Shown here: positions 35,307 to 42,518 of the stretch, piece after piece | Numbering within the stretch: the stretch's first letter is position 1 | Layout: each line of letters opens with the position of its first letter | NCBI GenBank assembly: GCA_017889675.1 | Contig: JAGGAA010000001.1 | Coordinates: 1 to 42,518 of the forward strand | Reading direction: 5' to 3' | Origin: Bacillota bacterium | GTDB taxonomy: Bacteria > Bacillota > Negativicutes > Sporomusales > Sporomusaceae | Length of the DNA: 42,518 nucleotides | Translations under genes and position numbers: made by a program | The notes under the pieces: model-generated | What the model was told of the DNA's origin: nothing | The model's input: only the letters and a program-made list of their open reading frames with translations | The model's database searches: none

Positions 35307-35666
35307 CATCACCCGTTACTAATAATGTACATTTTTTTTACCGTCATTGTAGTATAAATTCCTGTACATAATTGTCTAAATTAATGTTAATAGTCCAAAA
35401 TCCCTATTAATCTCATAGTTATTAACGCCTGATTAACATAATTTTAACACCACTACCGATCTATAGGACTAAAATAAGATTGTATGGATTAACTCTGCTT
35501 ATGGTGAACTTAATACCATAAAATACTTTAGCAAGGAGGCTACCTTTAGGACAAATTTACATAAACAGAACAAAGTAAGCAAATGGGATCCATTTCCACG
35601 AACTTTAACGCGAGGCCGCATGGCCAAATAGTGCTTTAGTCACAACTATAGAAAAGAGGTATACAG
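35307..35666 (+). promoter_or_regulatory. Long leader region upstream of tatA
   Basis: About 360 bases without a gene. Small hairpins are possible: AAATGG with CCATTT around GAT (35580-35594) and GGCC with GGCC around GCAT (near 35613-35625). A 16-codon frame (MGSISTNFNARPHGQI) begins at 35582 but lacks a good ribosome binding site. An AAGGAGGCTACC near 35533 has no start codon behind it. I could not match it to a riboswitch class. Confidence 0.4.
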
Positions 35667-35870
35667 ATGTTTAGTTTTAATACAGGCGAACTTGTTCTAG
35701 TGTTAATTATCGCCTTAGTAGTCTTTGGTCCCGGAAAGCTACCCGATGTTGGCAAAGCAATTGGCCGAAGTGTAAAAGAATTTCGTCACGCCACAACAGG
35801 TGAGAATGTAAGAGAAAAAACTGAAGTCACTCATCACTGTTTGCCAACCGAGGCAGGAGAAAAAAAATGA
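35667..35870 (+). CDS. tatA: TatA twin-arginine translocase subunit
   Basis: A 67-residue TatA/TatE-type protein: short N-terminal membrane helix (ELVLVLIIALVVF), the conserved hinge FGPGKLPDVGKAIG, an amphipathic helix (RSVKEFRHA) and a short polar tail. It forms the pore-like oligomer that moves folded proteins across the inner membrane. The ATG has GAAAAGAGGTATACAG upstream. TatC follows 7 bases later. No tatB is present, as usual in Firmicutes, so this TatA probably covers both functions. Confidence 0.95.
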   Translation: MFSFNTGELVLVLIIALVVFGPGKLPDVGKAIGRSVKEFRHATTGENVREKTEVTHHCLPTEAGEKK

Positions 35871-35877
35871 GGTTATC

Positions 35878-36603
35878 ATGTCAGTTGTAAATAACTATCA
35901 CCCTGCTGATCTTGGAGCAATGACCCTCATCGGGCATCTTCAAGAGCTGCGTAAGCGGCTGCTTATTAGTATCATTGCTTTTGGAATCACTAGCAGCATA
36001 AGCTATTTCTTTTCTAGTAATTTAGTGCAATTATTAATATCTTCAGTTAATAAAGTATATTTTTTGAATCCGGCTGAAGCCTTTTTTACCTACCTTAAGG
36101 TCTCTGCTTTCAGTGGATTTATTCTGGCACTTCCCCTTATTATGCAGCAAGCCTGGAGCTTTGTCGGGCCAGCACTTACAGAACAAGAACGCAAGGTTTT
36201 CAGTATCCTGATACCCGCTTCCTATGTGCTATTTTTAGCTGGAATTACTTTTTCTTATTTTCTGGTCTTGCCAGCAGGAATTAAATTTTTTTTGAGCTTT
36301 GCTACGGACGAGCTTCAACCCCTATTTTCACTAGGTCAATATCTATCATTTGTTATTTCTTTTCTATTACCCTTTGGCTTTATCTTCGAAATTCCACTTA
36401 TTATTATTGGATTAGCCTACTGGCGAATTATTAGCTCCCTGTTCTTAGTCAAAAAACGCAAAATCATTTTAGTGCTGGCATTTATCATCGGTGCAATAAT
36501 TTCGCCAACCCCCGATATTTTTTCACAAACTATGGTAGCGGTGCCAATAGTATTGTTATATGAGATCAGCCTTTTTATCGTGAAATATGGTCTACACAAG
36601 TAA
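35878..36603 (+). CDS. tatC: TatC twin-arginine translocase receptor
   Basis: A 241-residue polytopic protein with six helices and the family signatures: LIGHLQELRKRLLIS at the start, AFFTYLKVSAFSG in the first cytoplasmic loop, GPALTEQERK after the second helix, and IISPTPDIFSQ near the end. It recognises the twin-arginine signal. The ATG has GAGGTTATC upstream. It forms a two-gene operon with tatA and converges with the metallophosphoesterase gene, whose product carries a twin-arginine signal. Confidence 0.96.
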   Translation: MSVVNNYHPADLGAMTLIGHLQELRKRLLISIIAFGITSSISYFFSSNLVQLLISSVNKVYFLNPAEAFFTYLKVSAFSGFILALPLIMQQAWSFVGPALTEQERKVFSILIPASYVLFLAGITFSYFLVLPAGIKFFLSFATDELQPLFSLGQYLSFVISFLLPFGFIFEIPLIIIGLAYWRIISSLFLVKKRKIILVLAFIIGAIISPTPDIFSQTMVAVPIVLLYEISLFIVKYGLHK

Positions 36604-36677
36604 AAACAATTTGATTTTTAGCACTAGCAAAATAGCAACTCGACTTCGATTACTCACTGATAACTCGCACTATACGG

Positions 36678-36717
36678 AAAAACCGTTTTCAAGCTTTATG
36701 ACTTGAAAACGGTTTTT
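36678..36717. terminator. Terminator between tatC and the phosphoesterase
   Basis: A perfect 16-bp stem (AAAAACCGTTTTCAAG with CTTGAAAACGGTTTTT) and an 8-base loop, followed by TTC on the plus strand. It lies between convergent genes and could serve both, although the T-run is better on the plus strand. Confidence 0.88.
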
Positions 36718-36769
36718 TTCTTATAGAAAAATATATTTCTATACAACTTCTGACTATATCAATAACAAT

Positions 36770-38218
36770 TTACCAATTCTTCCCATTTTTACAATTAACA
36801 ATAAGATTGTTGTCACCCAACGGGGATGCTGTTCCGATTGATAATAAAAACTTGCCTAATACTTGCTGGTATTGCCCTGTCACTGAATCTTCCGAAGCAG
36901 CTAACGCTTGATATATGGCTTGTGTTTGCCCATCAATATCCACATCCCCGCAATAATGCGCAAGCATTGCATTAACAAACAAATCGCTAACGGTAACGGT
37001 AAAAAAGACTGGGGTCGTAGCAAACTTAGCCGCCATTGCTGCAGCTTGTGATTGTGAAAGTCCTGCATTTAGCTGCATAATAATAGCCGTAAGCTGCTGA
37101 ATAAACAATTCTTTCATATTCCCAGCCGTAAATTTTTTGGCATATCTTTGAAAATCCAGAGGAGCAACCGAAAAAGCAGTATGTGTTACCCGGGATGATG
37201 TAATTGCTAGCCGGTTCTTATCAGGGGACAACCGGACAAAACGATAAGGAATCGGATAAGTTACTAACGACCCGGTTTCAATATCTAACAACGTGTTATT
37301 ATCAAATATCGCTCTAGAAATATTCTGGGCATGAAAATGCCCTGTAAACACCACTTGTAACCCCAGCTCACTTAGACTACGCCCTACCTCATCATAATCA
37401 TCCAGTATGTACTCGGGGAAATAATCCGGTTGTGCCGAAAAATGCGGTACAATACCGTGATGCATCATGCCAATGATCATTTTCCCTTGCTGGCCTGCCT
37501 CTCGCAATTGATTTTTTATCCAAGTCAACCGACTATCCGGAAGCGCTCCAGATGTCACCGGTAAAGTATTATTAGCATCATATTTGCAAGAATCCATTGC
37601 AATAATCCGTAATCCGTCGACAGGTTCAACAACATAGCTTAATGAATTAGGATCTGTTGCAATAGCCTGCCTATAACCAAATTCACTGTAGATATTTTTA
37701 AAATCATCCGGTCCAATAGTCGGAACCCTCGTTTGCGAAGCTCCGCTATAACTATACGCATTGGGGTTGTAAATATCGTGATTTCCATTAATAACCAATG
37801 CCTTTTTGCCGCACTCGGTCAAGCCACTTAACATGTCCGCAACCCGCTGATGACAAATAAGTTCTCCATCTTTGGTAAGATCACCACAGATAAGCACTAT
37901 TTCGGCATTACTTTTTTTCACGGTATCAATGGCGCTGATCAACGTAGTATGACTTTCGGTCAGCATTTTTCTATCCCCGGCTAAATAAGTTTCAAACGCT
38001 GATCCTGTCGTCCCAAGTTCCGGTGCGTAATAGTGAATATCTGATAACACAGCAAAGTTTACATCAGCAATGGGCTTTGACGGCGATATCGCAGCCAAAG
38101 CATTACTTAACGGATTCAGAGCGAGTGTAACAGTTGTTCCAAGGGCTATCTGCAAAAAATGCCGACGTGACAGCGTTTCATTATTATTGCAGCCTTTATC
38201 CTTTGTATCATCAAACAT
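36770..38218 (-). CDS. Tat-exported metallophosphoesterase
   Basis: A 482-residue calcineurin-like phosphoesterase. The N-terminus has a twin-arginine signal, SRRHFLQIALG (R18, R19), followed by a hydrophobic stretch and ALAAISP as a likely cleavage area. The metal-binding motifs are complete: LSDIHYY (D60, H62), CGDLTKDGE, INGNHD, MMHHG and TGHFHAQN. It would act outside the inner membrane on a phosphodi- or monoester of unknown identity. The ATG has AAGGAGATG upstream. It sits convergent to a tatA-tatC pair, much as PhoD and TatAd-TatCd go together in Bacillus, so it is a strong candidate substrate for that translocase. Confidence 0.93.
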   Translation of the reverse strand: MFDDTKDKGCNNNETLSRRHFLQIALGTTVTLALNPLSNALAAISPSKPIADVNFAVLSDIHYYAPELGTTGSAFETYLAGDRKMLTESHTTLISAIDTVKKSNAEIVLICGDLTKDGELICHQRVADMLSGLTECGKKALVINGNHDIYNPNAYSYSGASQTRVPTIGPDDFKNIYSEFGYRQAIATDPNSLSYVVEPVDGLRIIAMDSCKYDANNTLPVTSGALPDSRLTWIKNQLREAGQQGKMIIGMMHHGIVPHFSAQPDYFPEYILDDYDEVGRSLSELGLQVVFTGHFHAQNISRAIFDNNTLLDIETGSLVTYPIPYRFVRLSPDKNRLAITSSRVTHTAFSVAPLDFQRYAKKFTAGNMKELFIQQLTAIIMQLNAGLSQSQAAAMAAKFATTPVFFTVTVSDLFVNAMLAHYCGDVDIDGQTQAIYQALAASEDSVTGQYQQVLGKFLLSIGTASPLGDNNLIVNCKNGKNW

Positions 38219-38259
38219 AATAACATCTCCTTCTTATCTAAATTGCTACTAATGTCTGA

Positions 38260-39588
38260 CTAAAAGTACGCAGTTAACGATGCCCGATAGTAGCGATATC
38301 CAAGATCATAAGTCGTTAATTCTTTGTCACGAATTTTCATATAGTAAAGTTGTCCTTCAAAAGTCCGATTAAACCGATAAGTATATACAGCCCCATAGGC
38401 ATCCATATTGCGAAGGTCACATCCAGAACCAATCGCTTCCCCTGTGAGATCATACGTCAAATTTAAAATACTATACCGCGATATTGAATTCTTTCCTACC
38501 TTGTAGTAACCAAGCCAGAGATTATTATCGCCGCTTTTTGCCGGCAATTGATCACCAATCAGGGCAAATACCATATTTGTATTATTATTATTGCTATAAA
38601 GAGTATTGTTCACGTAGTCCCAGGATAAGCTCAAGTGCGGTGTAAACAGGTATTTTGTATAACTATATACATACTTAGCCAAATTGGCAGCATTAGACCC
38701 GTTATTTTTTAACGTGGCATAACCTAAACCAGCAATCATTTTACTAGATCCCGTAACCGCCTCAATAGAGTTCACATCAATCCCAACCGTCGAACTTTTA
38801 TCAATGCGTCCATAATTCCCGATTAAAGTAACCGGGAACTGGTACGTAGCAGGCAATACAACATTAATTCCATCAAAGTTGTATCCAGCATCATCATAAA
38901 TAACACCATCTGCGCCAAGCCTTAATGACTGAGCGCCAATTTTCGTATTTACAGAACCGACTTTGGTACTTACAAAAACTCGATCCATATCAAGGGTTTT
39001 CGTTGAAGTATCATTATTTCCGTGCGAACCAAAAGTAGTCCAGTTGCTGCTTTCATATTTATAAGTTGCGGAAGTGCCATAATAACTTGTGGCAATTTGC
39101 GGACTCGTTTTTAATCGCCAATTAACTGAGGTATTATCATCAATTTTAACGCTTTGATCAATCCGCAACCGATATTGAGAATATGCTTCGGTAATTCCCA
39201 TACATCGACCATCCATCGATCGGACATCAAATTCACCATGAGTAATAAAAGCCGGTTCTTTCTTATCTATCGCCGCTGTATGCACACCCATGTTTTTCAA
39301 CTCAACCGCAAATTCATTAACTAATTTTTCAATCAATGCTTTTTGACTTGGTGTAGCTTTGCTCTTATTTTCCATGGCTTTGCCTACAAGCATCGCCATT
39401 TCATACCGAGTAAGTATTTTCCCATTTAGAGGATTATCCATACCATCAATAAGTCCCGCTGCTTCTAGCTTATCTATTGCTGCATAAGTCCAATGGTTAA
39501 CCGGAATACTGGAAAAAGGTCCTGCTGCCCATGCTGTGCTCTGAATACAAATCATAATTAGCATAAAAGTTACCGCTAATCTTTTCAT
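38260..39588 (-). CDS. SLH-domain porin (OmpM-like)
   Basis: A 442-residue outer-membrane protein of the type that tethers the outer membrane of Negativicutes to the cell wall. Signal peptide 1-22 (ending TAWA), a single SLH domain (about 24-78: PVNHWTYAAIDKLEAAGLI and RYEMAMLVGKAM), a helical linker (to about 105), then a beta-barrel of alternating strands ending in YRASLTAYF, with the C-terminal Phe expected for outer-membrane insertion. The ATG has AGGAGGAGTTT upstream. It lies upstream of the phosphoesterase on the same strand, 40 bases apart, so the two may be cotranscribed. Its presence is the best evidence for a diderm envelope. Confidence 0.93.
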   Translation of the reverse strand: MKRLAVTFMLIMICIQSTAWAAGPFSSIPVNHWTYAAIDKLEAAGLIDGMDNPLNGKILTRYEMAMLVGKAMENKSKATPSQKALIEKLVNEFAVELKNMGVHTAAIDKKEPAFITHGEFDVRSMDGRCMGITEAYSQYRLRIDQSVKIDDNTSVNWRLKTSPQIATSYYGTSATYKYESSNWTTFGSHGNNDTSTKTLDMDRVFVSTKVGSVNTKIGAQSLRLGADGVIYDDAGYNFDGINVVLPATYQFPVTLIGNYGRIDKSSTVGIDVNSIEAVTGSSKMIAGLGYATLKNNGSNAANLAKYVYSYTKYLFTPHLSLSWDYVNNTLYSNNNNTNMVFALIGDQLPAKSGDNNLWLGYYKVGKNSISRYSILNLTYDLTGEAIGSGCDLRNMDAYGAVYTYRFNRTFEGQLYYMKIRDKELTTYDLGYRYYRASLTAYF

Positions 39589-39716
39589 AAACTCCTCCTG
39601 TTTTTATATTTTATTGATTCTTTCTCTAATAATTATAATGGTAAAATAATCCACAACTGTTACTGTTTCATTATGTTATTGTTAATTTGCATTTCATCGC
39701 ATGTATTCCATATAAA

Positions 39717-39748
39717 AACCTCCCTCAGTCACACGACCAAGGGAGGTT
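39717..39748 (-). terminator. Terminator for the gene at 39879
   Basis: AACCTCCCT and AGGGAGGTT form a 9-bp stem around a 14-base loop; on the minus strand it is followed by TTTATATGG. It also separates that gene from the porin promoter. Confidence 0.75.
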
Positions 39749-39878
39749 GCTCATTTCATATTAATATTTATAGGTAAGACCGAAGCCTAAGGCTTTATTG
39801 GAAATTTTAAACTAGTTGGTGGTTTTTATGGTGGAGGCAAGCCAAATAATTCAAGTAGAAATTATATCCACTATGTAG

Positions 39879-40223
39879 CTATGCCAATAGTCTAAAGGAT
39901 AGAATACCCATCTCGATAACAAATAACGTCGTAAATATTTTTTTGTTATGTATGGCTAACCATTTTGGCAAAAAAATATCGAATCCATCTTCCTGGCTTT
40001 GTGAATACTTTGCTGCAACTAAGGTAAGTGGGCATCTCCACCTGTTTATCATAAGCACTATACCTTCAAAACAGATTAAAGATATACATATCCATAAATA
40101 GATATCTATTCTGCCAATTGTAACTGCAAAAAAAATATATAAGAGTATAAAAATAAAGAACGCCCAGATTAAAGTATGCAGTAGTTTTATAATAACTAGC
40201 GTTTTATTCTCACTAACAATCAA
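39879..40223 (-). CDS. Small membrane protein, unknown
   Basis: A 114-residue protein with three hydrophobic segments (about 10-34, 39-59, 95-112). The middle loop has RWRCPLTLVAAKYS and a FDIFLPKWLA.HN stretch, a pattern I have seen in unassigned bacterial membrane proteins, but I cannot name the family. It starts at TTG 40223 with GGAGG 7 bases upstream. It is a single gene between two terminated units. Confidence 0.65.
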   Translation of the reverse strand: MIVSENKTLVIIKLLHTLIWAFFIFILLYIFFAVTIGRIDIYLWICISLICFEGIVLMINRWRCPLTLVAAKYSQSQEDGFDIFLPKWLAIHNKKIFTTLFVIEMGILSFRLLA

Positions 40224-40403
40224 ATTGCTTCCTCCAACCAGTCATATTGGTAACTAACTGAGAAATTTTCTTCCCTGTAGTGCATTTTTAATGATTAATA
40301 CATAGTTTCTGCGCATACCCAAAATCACCTTTCAATGCTCCTCATAGCAGCGTTTCAGCTAATCCTACTAGATACAGTTCTCCATAACACCTCTACCGGC
40401 AAA

Positions 40404-41009
40404 TTATTGCCGTAATTGCTTTATGTATTCCCAAGCAACCACGTTTATGTATTTCCATCCAAAAATTTTCTTGTACCAGTTGTAATCATGCCTCGGTTTA
40501 AAACCAGCGCGAAACGCCCAGTTATCAACCGATTGTTTCTCTAATCGCTCACTAGTCCGAGGCCCAAGGGAATAGCCCTCCTTGGCAAACTCCACAATAA
40601 AAAGACGGCCACCACTTCTTAATATTCTGCTAAGTTCAACGAGAAATTGTTCCGGCTCATCCAATTCGTGCGCTACAAAAGCCATAAAAATTCCGTCAAC
40701 ACAATTATCCGGCAAAGGAAAAATGCTCTCTTGTGACAAAAGCGGTTCAATGTTTGTTACTTGTTGATCTAAAATTTTAGCGCGAAGAATGTTCAACATT
40801 TTGTCACTAATATCTAATCCATAAACCTTCTCTACATGTTTTGATAAGGGTAAGGTATAAACCCCGGTTCCGCACCCTATATCTGCCCATATCTCTTCAA
40901 GCCCAGGAGCCAGATCAGCTAATATTTGGCTTGGCGGTAACATCCAAGTACGAAGTGGACTATCGAGCGTTTCAGCCTTGTTCGGATTAAATTTATGACC
41001 CATTGTCAT
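40404..41009 (-). CDS. Class I SAM-dependent methyltransferase
   Basis: A 201-residue methyltransferase of the UbiE/Methyltransf_11 type: motif I IWADIGCGTGVYTLPLS, motif II KVYGLDISDKML, and later DGIFMAFVAHEL and LRSGGRLFIVEF. The substrate is unknown. It is the last gene of the three-gene operon with a sigma factor and a membrane protein and overlaps the latter by 17 bases. The ATG at 41009 has GGGGAGGGGCGGCA upstream. Confidence 0.9.
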   Translation of the reverse strand: MTMGHKFNPNKAETLDSPLRTWMLPPSQILADLAPGLEEIWADIGCGTGVYTLPLSKHVEKVYGLDISDKMLNILRAKILDQQVTNIEPLLSQESIFPLPDNCVDGIFMAFVAHELDEPEQFLVELSRILRSGGRLFIVEFAKEGYSLGPRTSERLEKQSVDNWAFRAGFKPRHDYNWYKKIFGWKYINVVAWEYIKQLRQ

Positions 41010-41385
41010 TGCCGCCCCTCCCCTTTACTCGTTCCGTATATGCTTGAAAATGTTGCTTGCCTTCATCTTGCCACCATTCACTATAATTGGGCAAATCGCA
41101 ACGACCATGATTCCGAACGTTTAAGCCATGATGCTTGCCATAGTTATGATATTTTGCACCATGACCTATAGTTCCAAATAGCAAGCGCATCATAAGCACA
41201 AGGCCCGCCCCTTGCCAATAGTTAATTGTAGTAAGTCCAAAAATAGTTGGCATAAGCCAATTCCAAAGCAGCATGACAAAAATTCCAAATATGAGACCAA
41301 AAATAATCGCTAATACAATTCCGTTAAGGACATGACTCACTAGCTTCATTCCCTTTTGCCCCATGTGTCCATGGTTATTTTCCAT
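40993..41385 (-). CDS. His-rich membrane protein linked to a sigma factor
   Basis: A 130-residue membrane protein with two hydrophobic helices (about 17-43 and 51-75) joined by LMPTIFGLTTINYWQGAGL, the pattern of small membrane proteins that go with ECF-type sigma genes. Histidines cluster at the N-terminus (ENNHGHMG) and after the second helix (GHGAKYHNYGKHHGL), so it may bind metal. The ATG at 41385 has AAAGGAGGAGAG upstream and is preferred to the longer frame at 41415. Its position suggests sensing or restraint of the sigma factor, which is inference. Confidence 0.75.
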   Translation of the reverse strand: MENNHGHMGQKGMKLVSHVLNGIVLAIIFGLIFGIFVMLLWNWLMPTIFGLTTINYWQGAGLVLMMRLLFGTIGHGAKYHNYGKHHGLNVRNHGRCDLPNYSEWWQDEGKQHFQAYTERVKGRGGNDNGS

Positions 41386-41401
41386 AAAATACTCTCCTCC
41401 T

Positions 41402-41956
41402 TTAATTGAATTCAAATACGTCTTTTAGCATAACCTGCAACGCTTTTGTGGCTCTGCTTTTTCGGGCGAGCAGAGTACCAACAGGCTCCCCCCAATCAAT
41501 CGATAATTGTTTGAACGTCCGCTCTTCAAATTCGGTTGCAATCCAAACTTCACGCTGTTTAGCTTCTAGCCTACCAATAGCATCATATAGCCGCTCTGTT
41601 AGCTCCTGCTGATACAAGGTTTTATCAATGCTGGCGCGCGGGTCGGCTATGCGTTCTGACAGAGGTGTTTCTTCTTCCAAGCCTATTTGGTCGATAGATA
41701 TCATTAATTTAACTTTTCGCTGATAGTCTACTATTTTATTCGCTAATGAACGATAAATGTAAGCGGTCAGATTTTCAACATGGCATGATATATCTGCCTT
41801 ATTAAAAAGATTAAACAAAACGTCCGCTACGATGTCTTCTGCATCCATATAGGATATACCCGAGATTTTACGAGCAATATAGCCGACGAATTTTGAACGC
41901 TGTGTTGCAAAAACATCAACAATTCGCTTTTGGTTTTCTTCAATATGCCTACTCAC
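41402..41956 (-). CDS. ECF-type sigma-70 family factor
   Basis: An RNA polymerase sigma factor of about 184 residues. Region 2 lies at about 35-85 (MDAEDIVADVLFNLFN and YIYRSLANKIVDYQRK) and region 4 at about 125-180 (LEAKQREVWIATEFEERTFK and a helix-turn-helix around IDWGEPVGTLLARKSRATKAL). No other domain is present, so it is ECF-like. The frame opens at GTG 41977, but the GTG at 41956 is preferred, with AAGGAGG 11 bases upstream. It heads the operon with the His-rich membrane protein and the methyltransferase. It may activate its own promoter. Confidence 0.9.
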   Translation of the reverse strand: MSRHIEENQKRIVDVFATQRSKFVGYIARKISGISYMDAEDIVADVLFNLFNKADISCHVENLTAYIYRSLANKIVDYQRKVKLMISIDQIGLEEETPLSERIADPRASIDKTLYQQELTERLYDAIGRLEAKQREVWIATEFEERTFKQLSIDWGEPVGTLLARKSRATKALQVMLKDVFEFN

Positions 41957-42192
41957 CCATCCAGCCACCTCCTTCACCGCTCTAATAGTAATAACGAAAA
42001 GACTGCAATTTTATTGCATACTTAAAATAAATTTCCCACCATTTTTGATACCCCTAACTCTTTCCATTATACCATTCTCGTACTTTAGGATATCCATTTT
42101 ATATATCACCCAATTTTCTAGTAAATTAAATAGTAGTACTGTTTTGTCACTCAGGGGAGAAAAAACAAGGCCTCAATCCCACACCCTCTTTC

Positions 42193-42369
42193 TTATTTCC
42201 CGTTCTGCCTGAATAATAAGAAATCTTTTAGCGTTGTTTCAAGCTGTTTACAGATTTCAGTTGAGTCCCTTCCCTCGCTACGTAACCCTTCCAAGGTTTG
42301 AACTAATTCTTCAATTTTATTGCAATACTCGGAGATTCTTTTCTTGTATTCCTCTACTTTACTATTCAT
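42193..42369 (-). CDS. 58-residue coiled-coil protein
   Basis: A short charged protein, MNSKVEEYKKRISEYCNKIE followed by ELVQTLEGLRSEGRDSTEIC, with heptad-like spacing of hydrophobics and no membrane segment. Only a weak AAAGAAAC precedes the ATG. The protein-like composition supports coding, but no family is recognised. Confidence 0.5.
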   Translation of the reverse strand: MNSKVEEYKKRISEYCNKIEELVQTLEGLRSEGRDSTEICKQLETTLKDFLLFRQNGK

Positions 42370-42400
42370 GTTTCTTTAACGGTAATAATGGCATTTTTTT

Positions 42401-42518
42401 GTGTTTTGGCTTTATATAAAGCGCAAATTGCAAGTGCAAGTTGAACACTTTGGTAAAATGGCAGCGAACTCAAGCAGCATAAAGGCTGTCGAGAAACGCA
42501 TCAAAAAGTTCTTCTGGC
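42401..42518 (+). CDS. Possible transposase N-terminus, runs off the window
   Basis: An open frame from about 42401 to the end of the window, readable as LQVQVEHFGKMAANSSS then IKAVEKRIKKFFW. The pattern (a short helical domain with SIK.VEKRI.RFF) resembles the start of IS4-type transposases. No ribosome binding site is evident, and only 39 codons are visible. Confidence 0.3.
   Translation, partial: MFWLYIKRKLQVQVEHFGKMAANSSSIKAVEKRIKKFFW

Noticed and set aside
1-42518. CRISPR array or cas genes
   Set aside because: No regularly spaced direct repeats and no Cas-like protein were seen on either strand.

Overview
The window looks like the chromosome of an anaerobic, diderm, endospore-forming Firmicute (Negativicutes, most likely the Sporomusa/Pelosinus group). 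The evidence is a porin carrying an S-layer-homology domain (an OmpM-type outer-membrane protein), Gram-positive Shine-Dalgarno sites with frequent TTG and GTG starts, spore-associated genes (a ytaF-like gene, a decayed spore photoproduct lyase, a DUF2642 protein) and a corrinoid methyltransferase operon of the acetogen type. Most of the window is AT-rich; the corrinoid operon is visibly richer in GC.

Layout. (1) 1-5.4 kb is accessory DNA: an XRE regulator, a membrane protein, two decayed IS1595-family transposases side by side, an unrecognised 174-residue protein, and two small paralogues (343-639 and 5030-5320) that bracket the region. (2) 5.4-12.1 kb is a one-carbon module on the minus strand: UroD-type methyltransferase, corrinoid protein, DUF2284 protein, second UroD-type methyltransferase, and an ASKHA [2Fe-2S] reductive activase. 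A PucR-like regulator diverges from it, and two perfect palindromes lie in the shared promoter region. (3) 12.1-17.7 kb is gene-poor: small membrane proteins, a broken splB, a QueG-like Fe-S protein and a DUF2642 protein. (4) 17.7-20.7 kb holds a chemoreceptor with an amino-acid-type dCache domain and two small proteins. (5) 21.2-25.3 kb is a five-gene plus-strand operon (PAP2, GtrA, polyprenol-phosphate glycosyltransferase, GT39 glycosyltransferase, PAP2) that probably transfers a lipid-linked sugar onto an envelope component.

(6) 25.5-35.1 kb is the least conventional part. It has a 1624-residue P-type ATPase made of an HMA2-like domain, a catalytically dead ATPase half and an intact P2-type (Ca2+/Mn2+-like) ATPase. 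Around it are three proteins sharing a DUF5132-like helix module, a YtaF/MntP-like transporter, an unrecognised 303-residue protein and several tiny proteins, two of them (53 and 40 residues) very short. (7) 35.6-39.6 kb is a minimal tatA-tatC pair convergent with a metallophosphoesterase that carries its own twin-arginine signal, followed by the SLH-porin. (8) 39.9-42.0 kb has a membrane protein and a three-gene operon: sigma-70-family factor, His-rich membrane protein, SAM methyltransferase. The window ends with a 58-residue coiled-coil protein and what may be the start of a transposase.

No tRNA, rRNA or CRISPR array was recognised. Functions rest on motif reading only; no database search was run.
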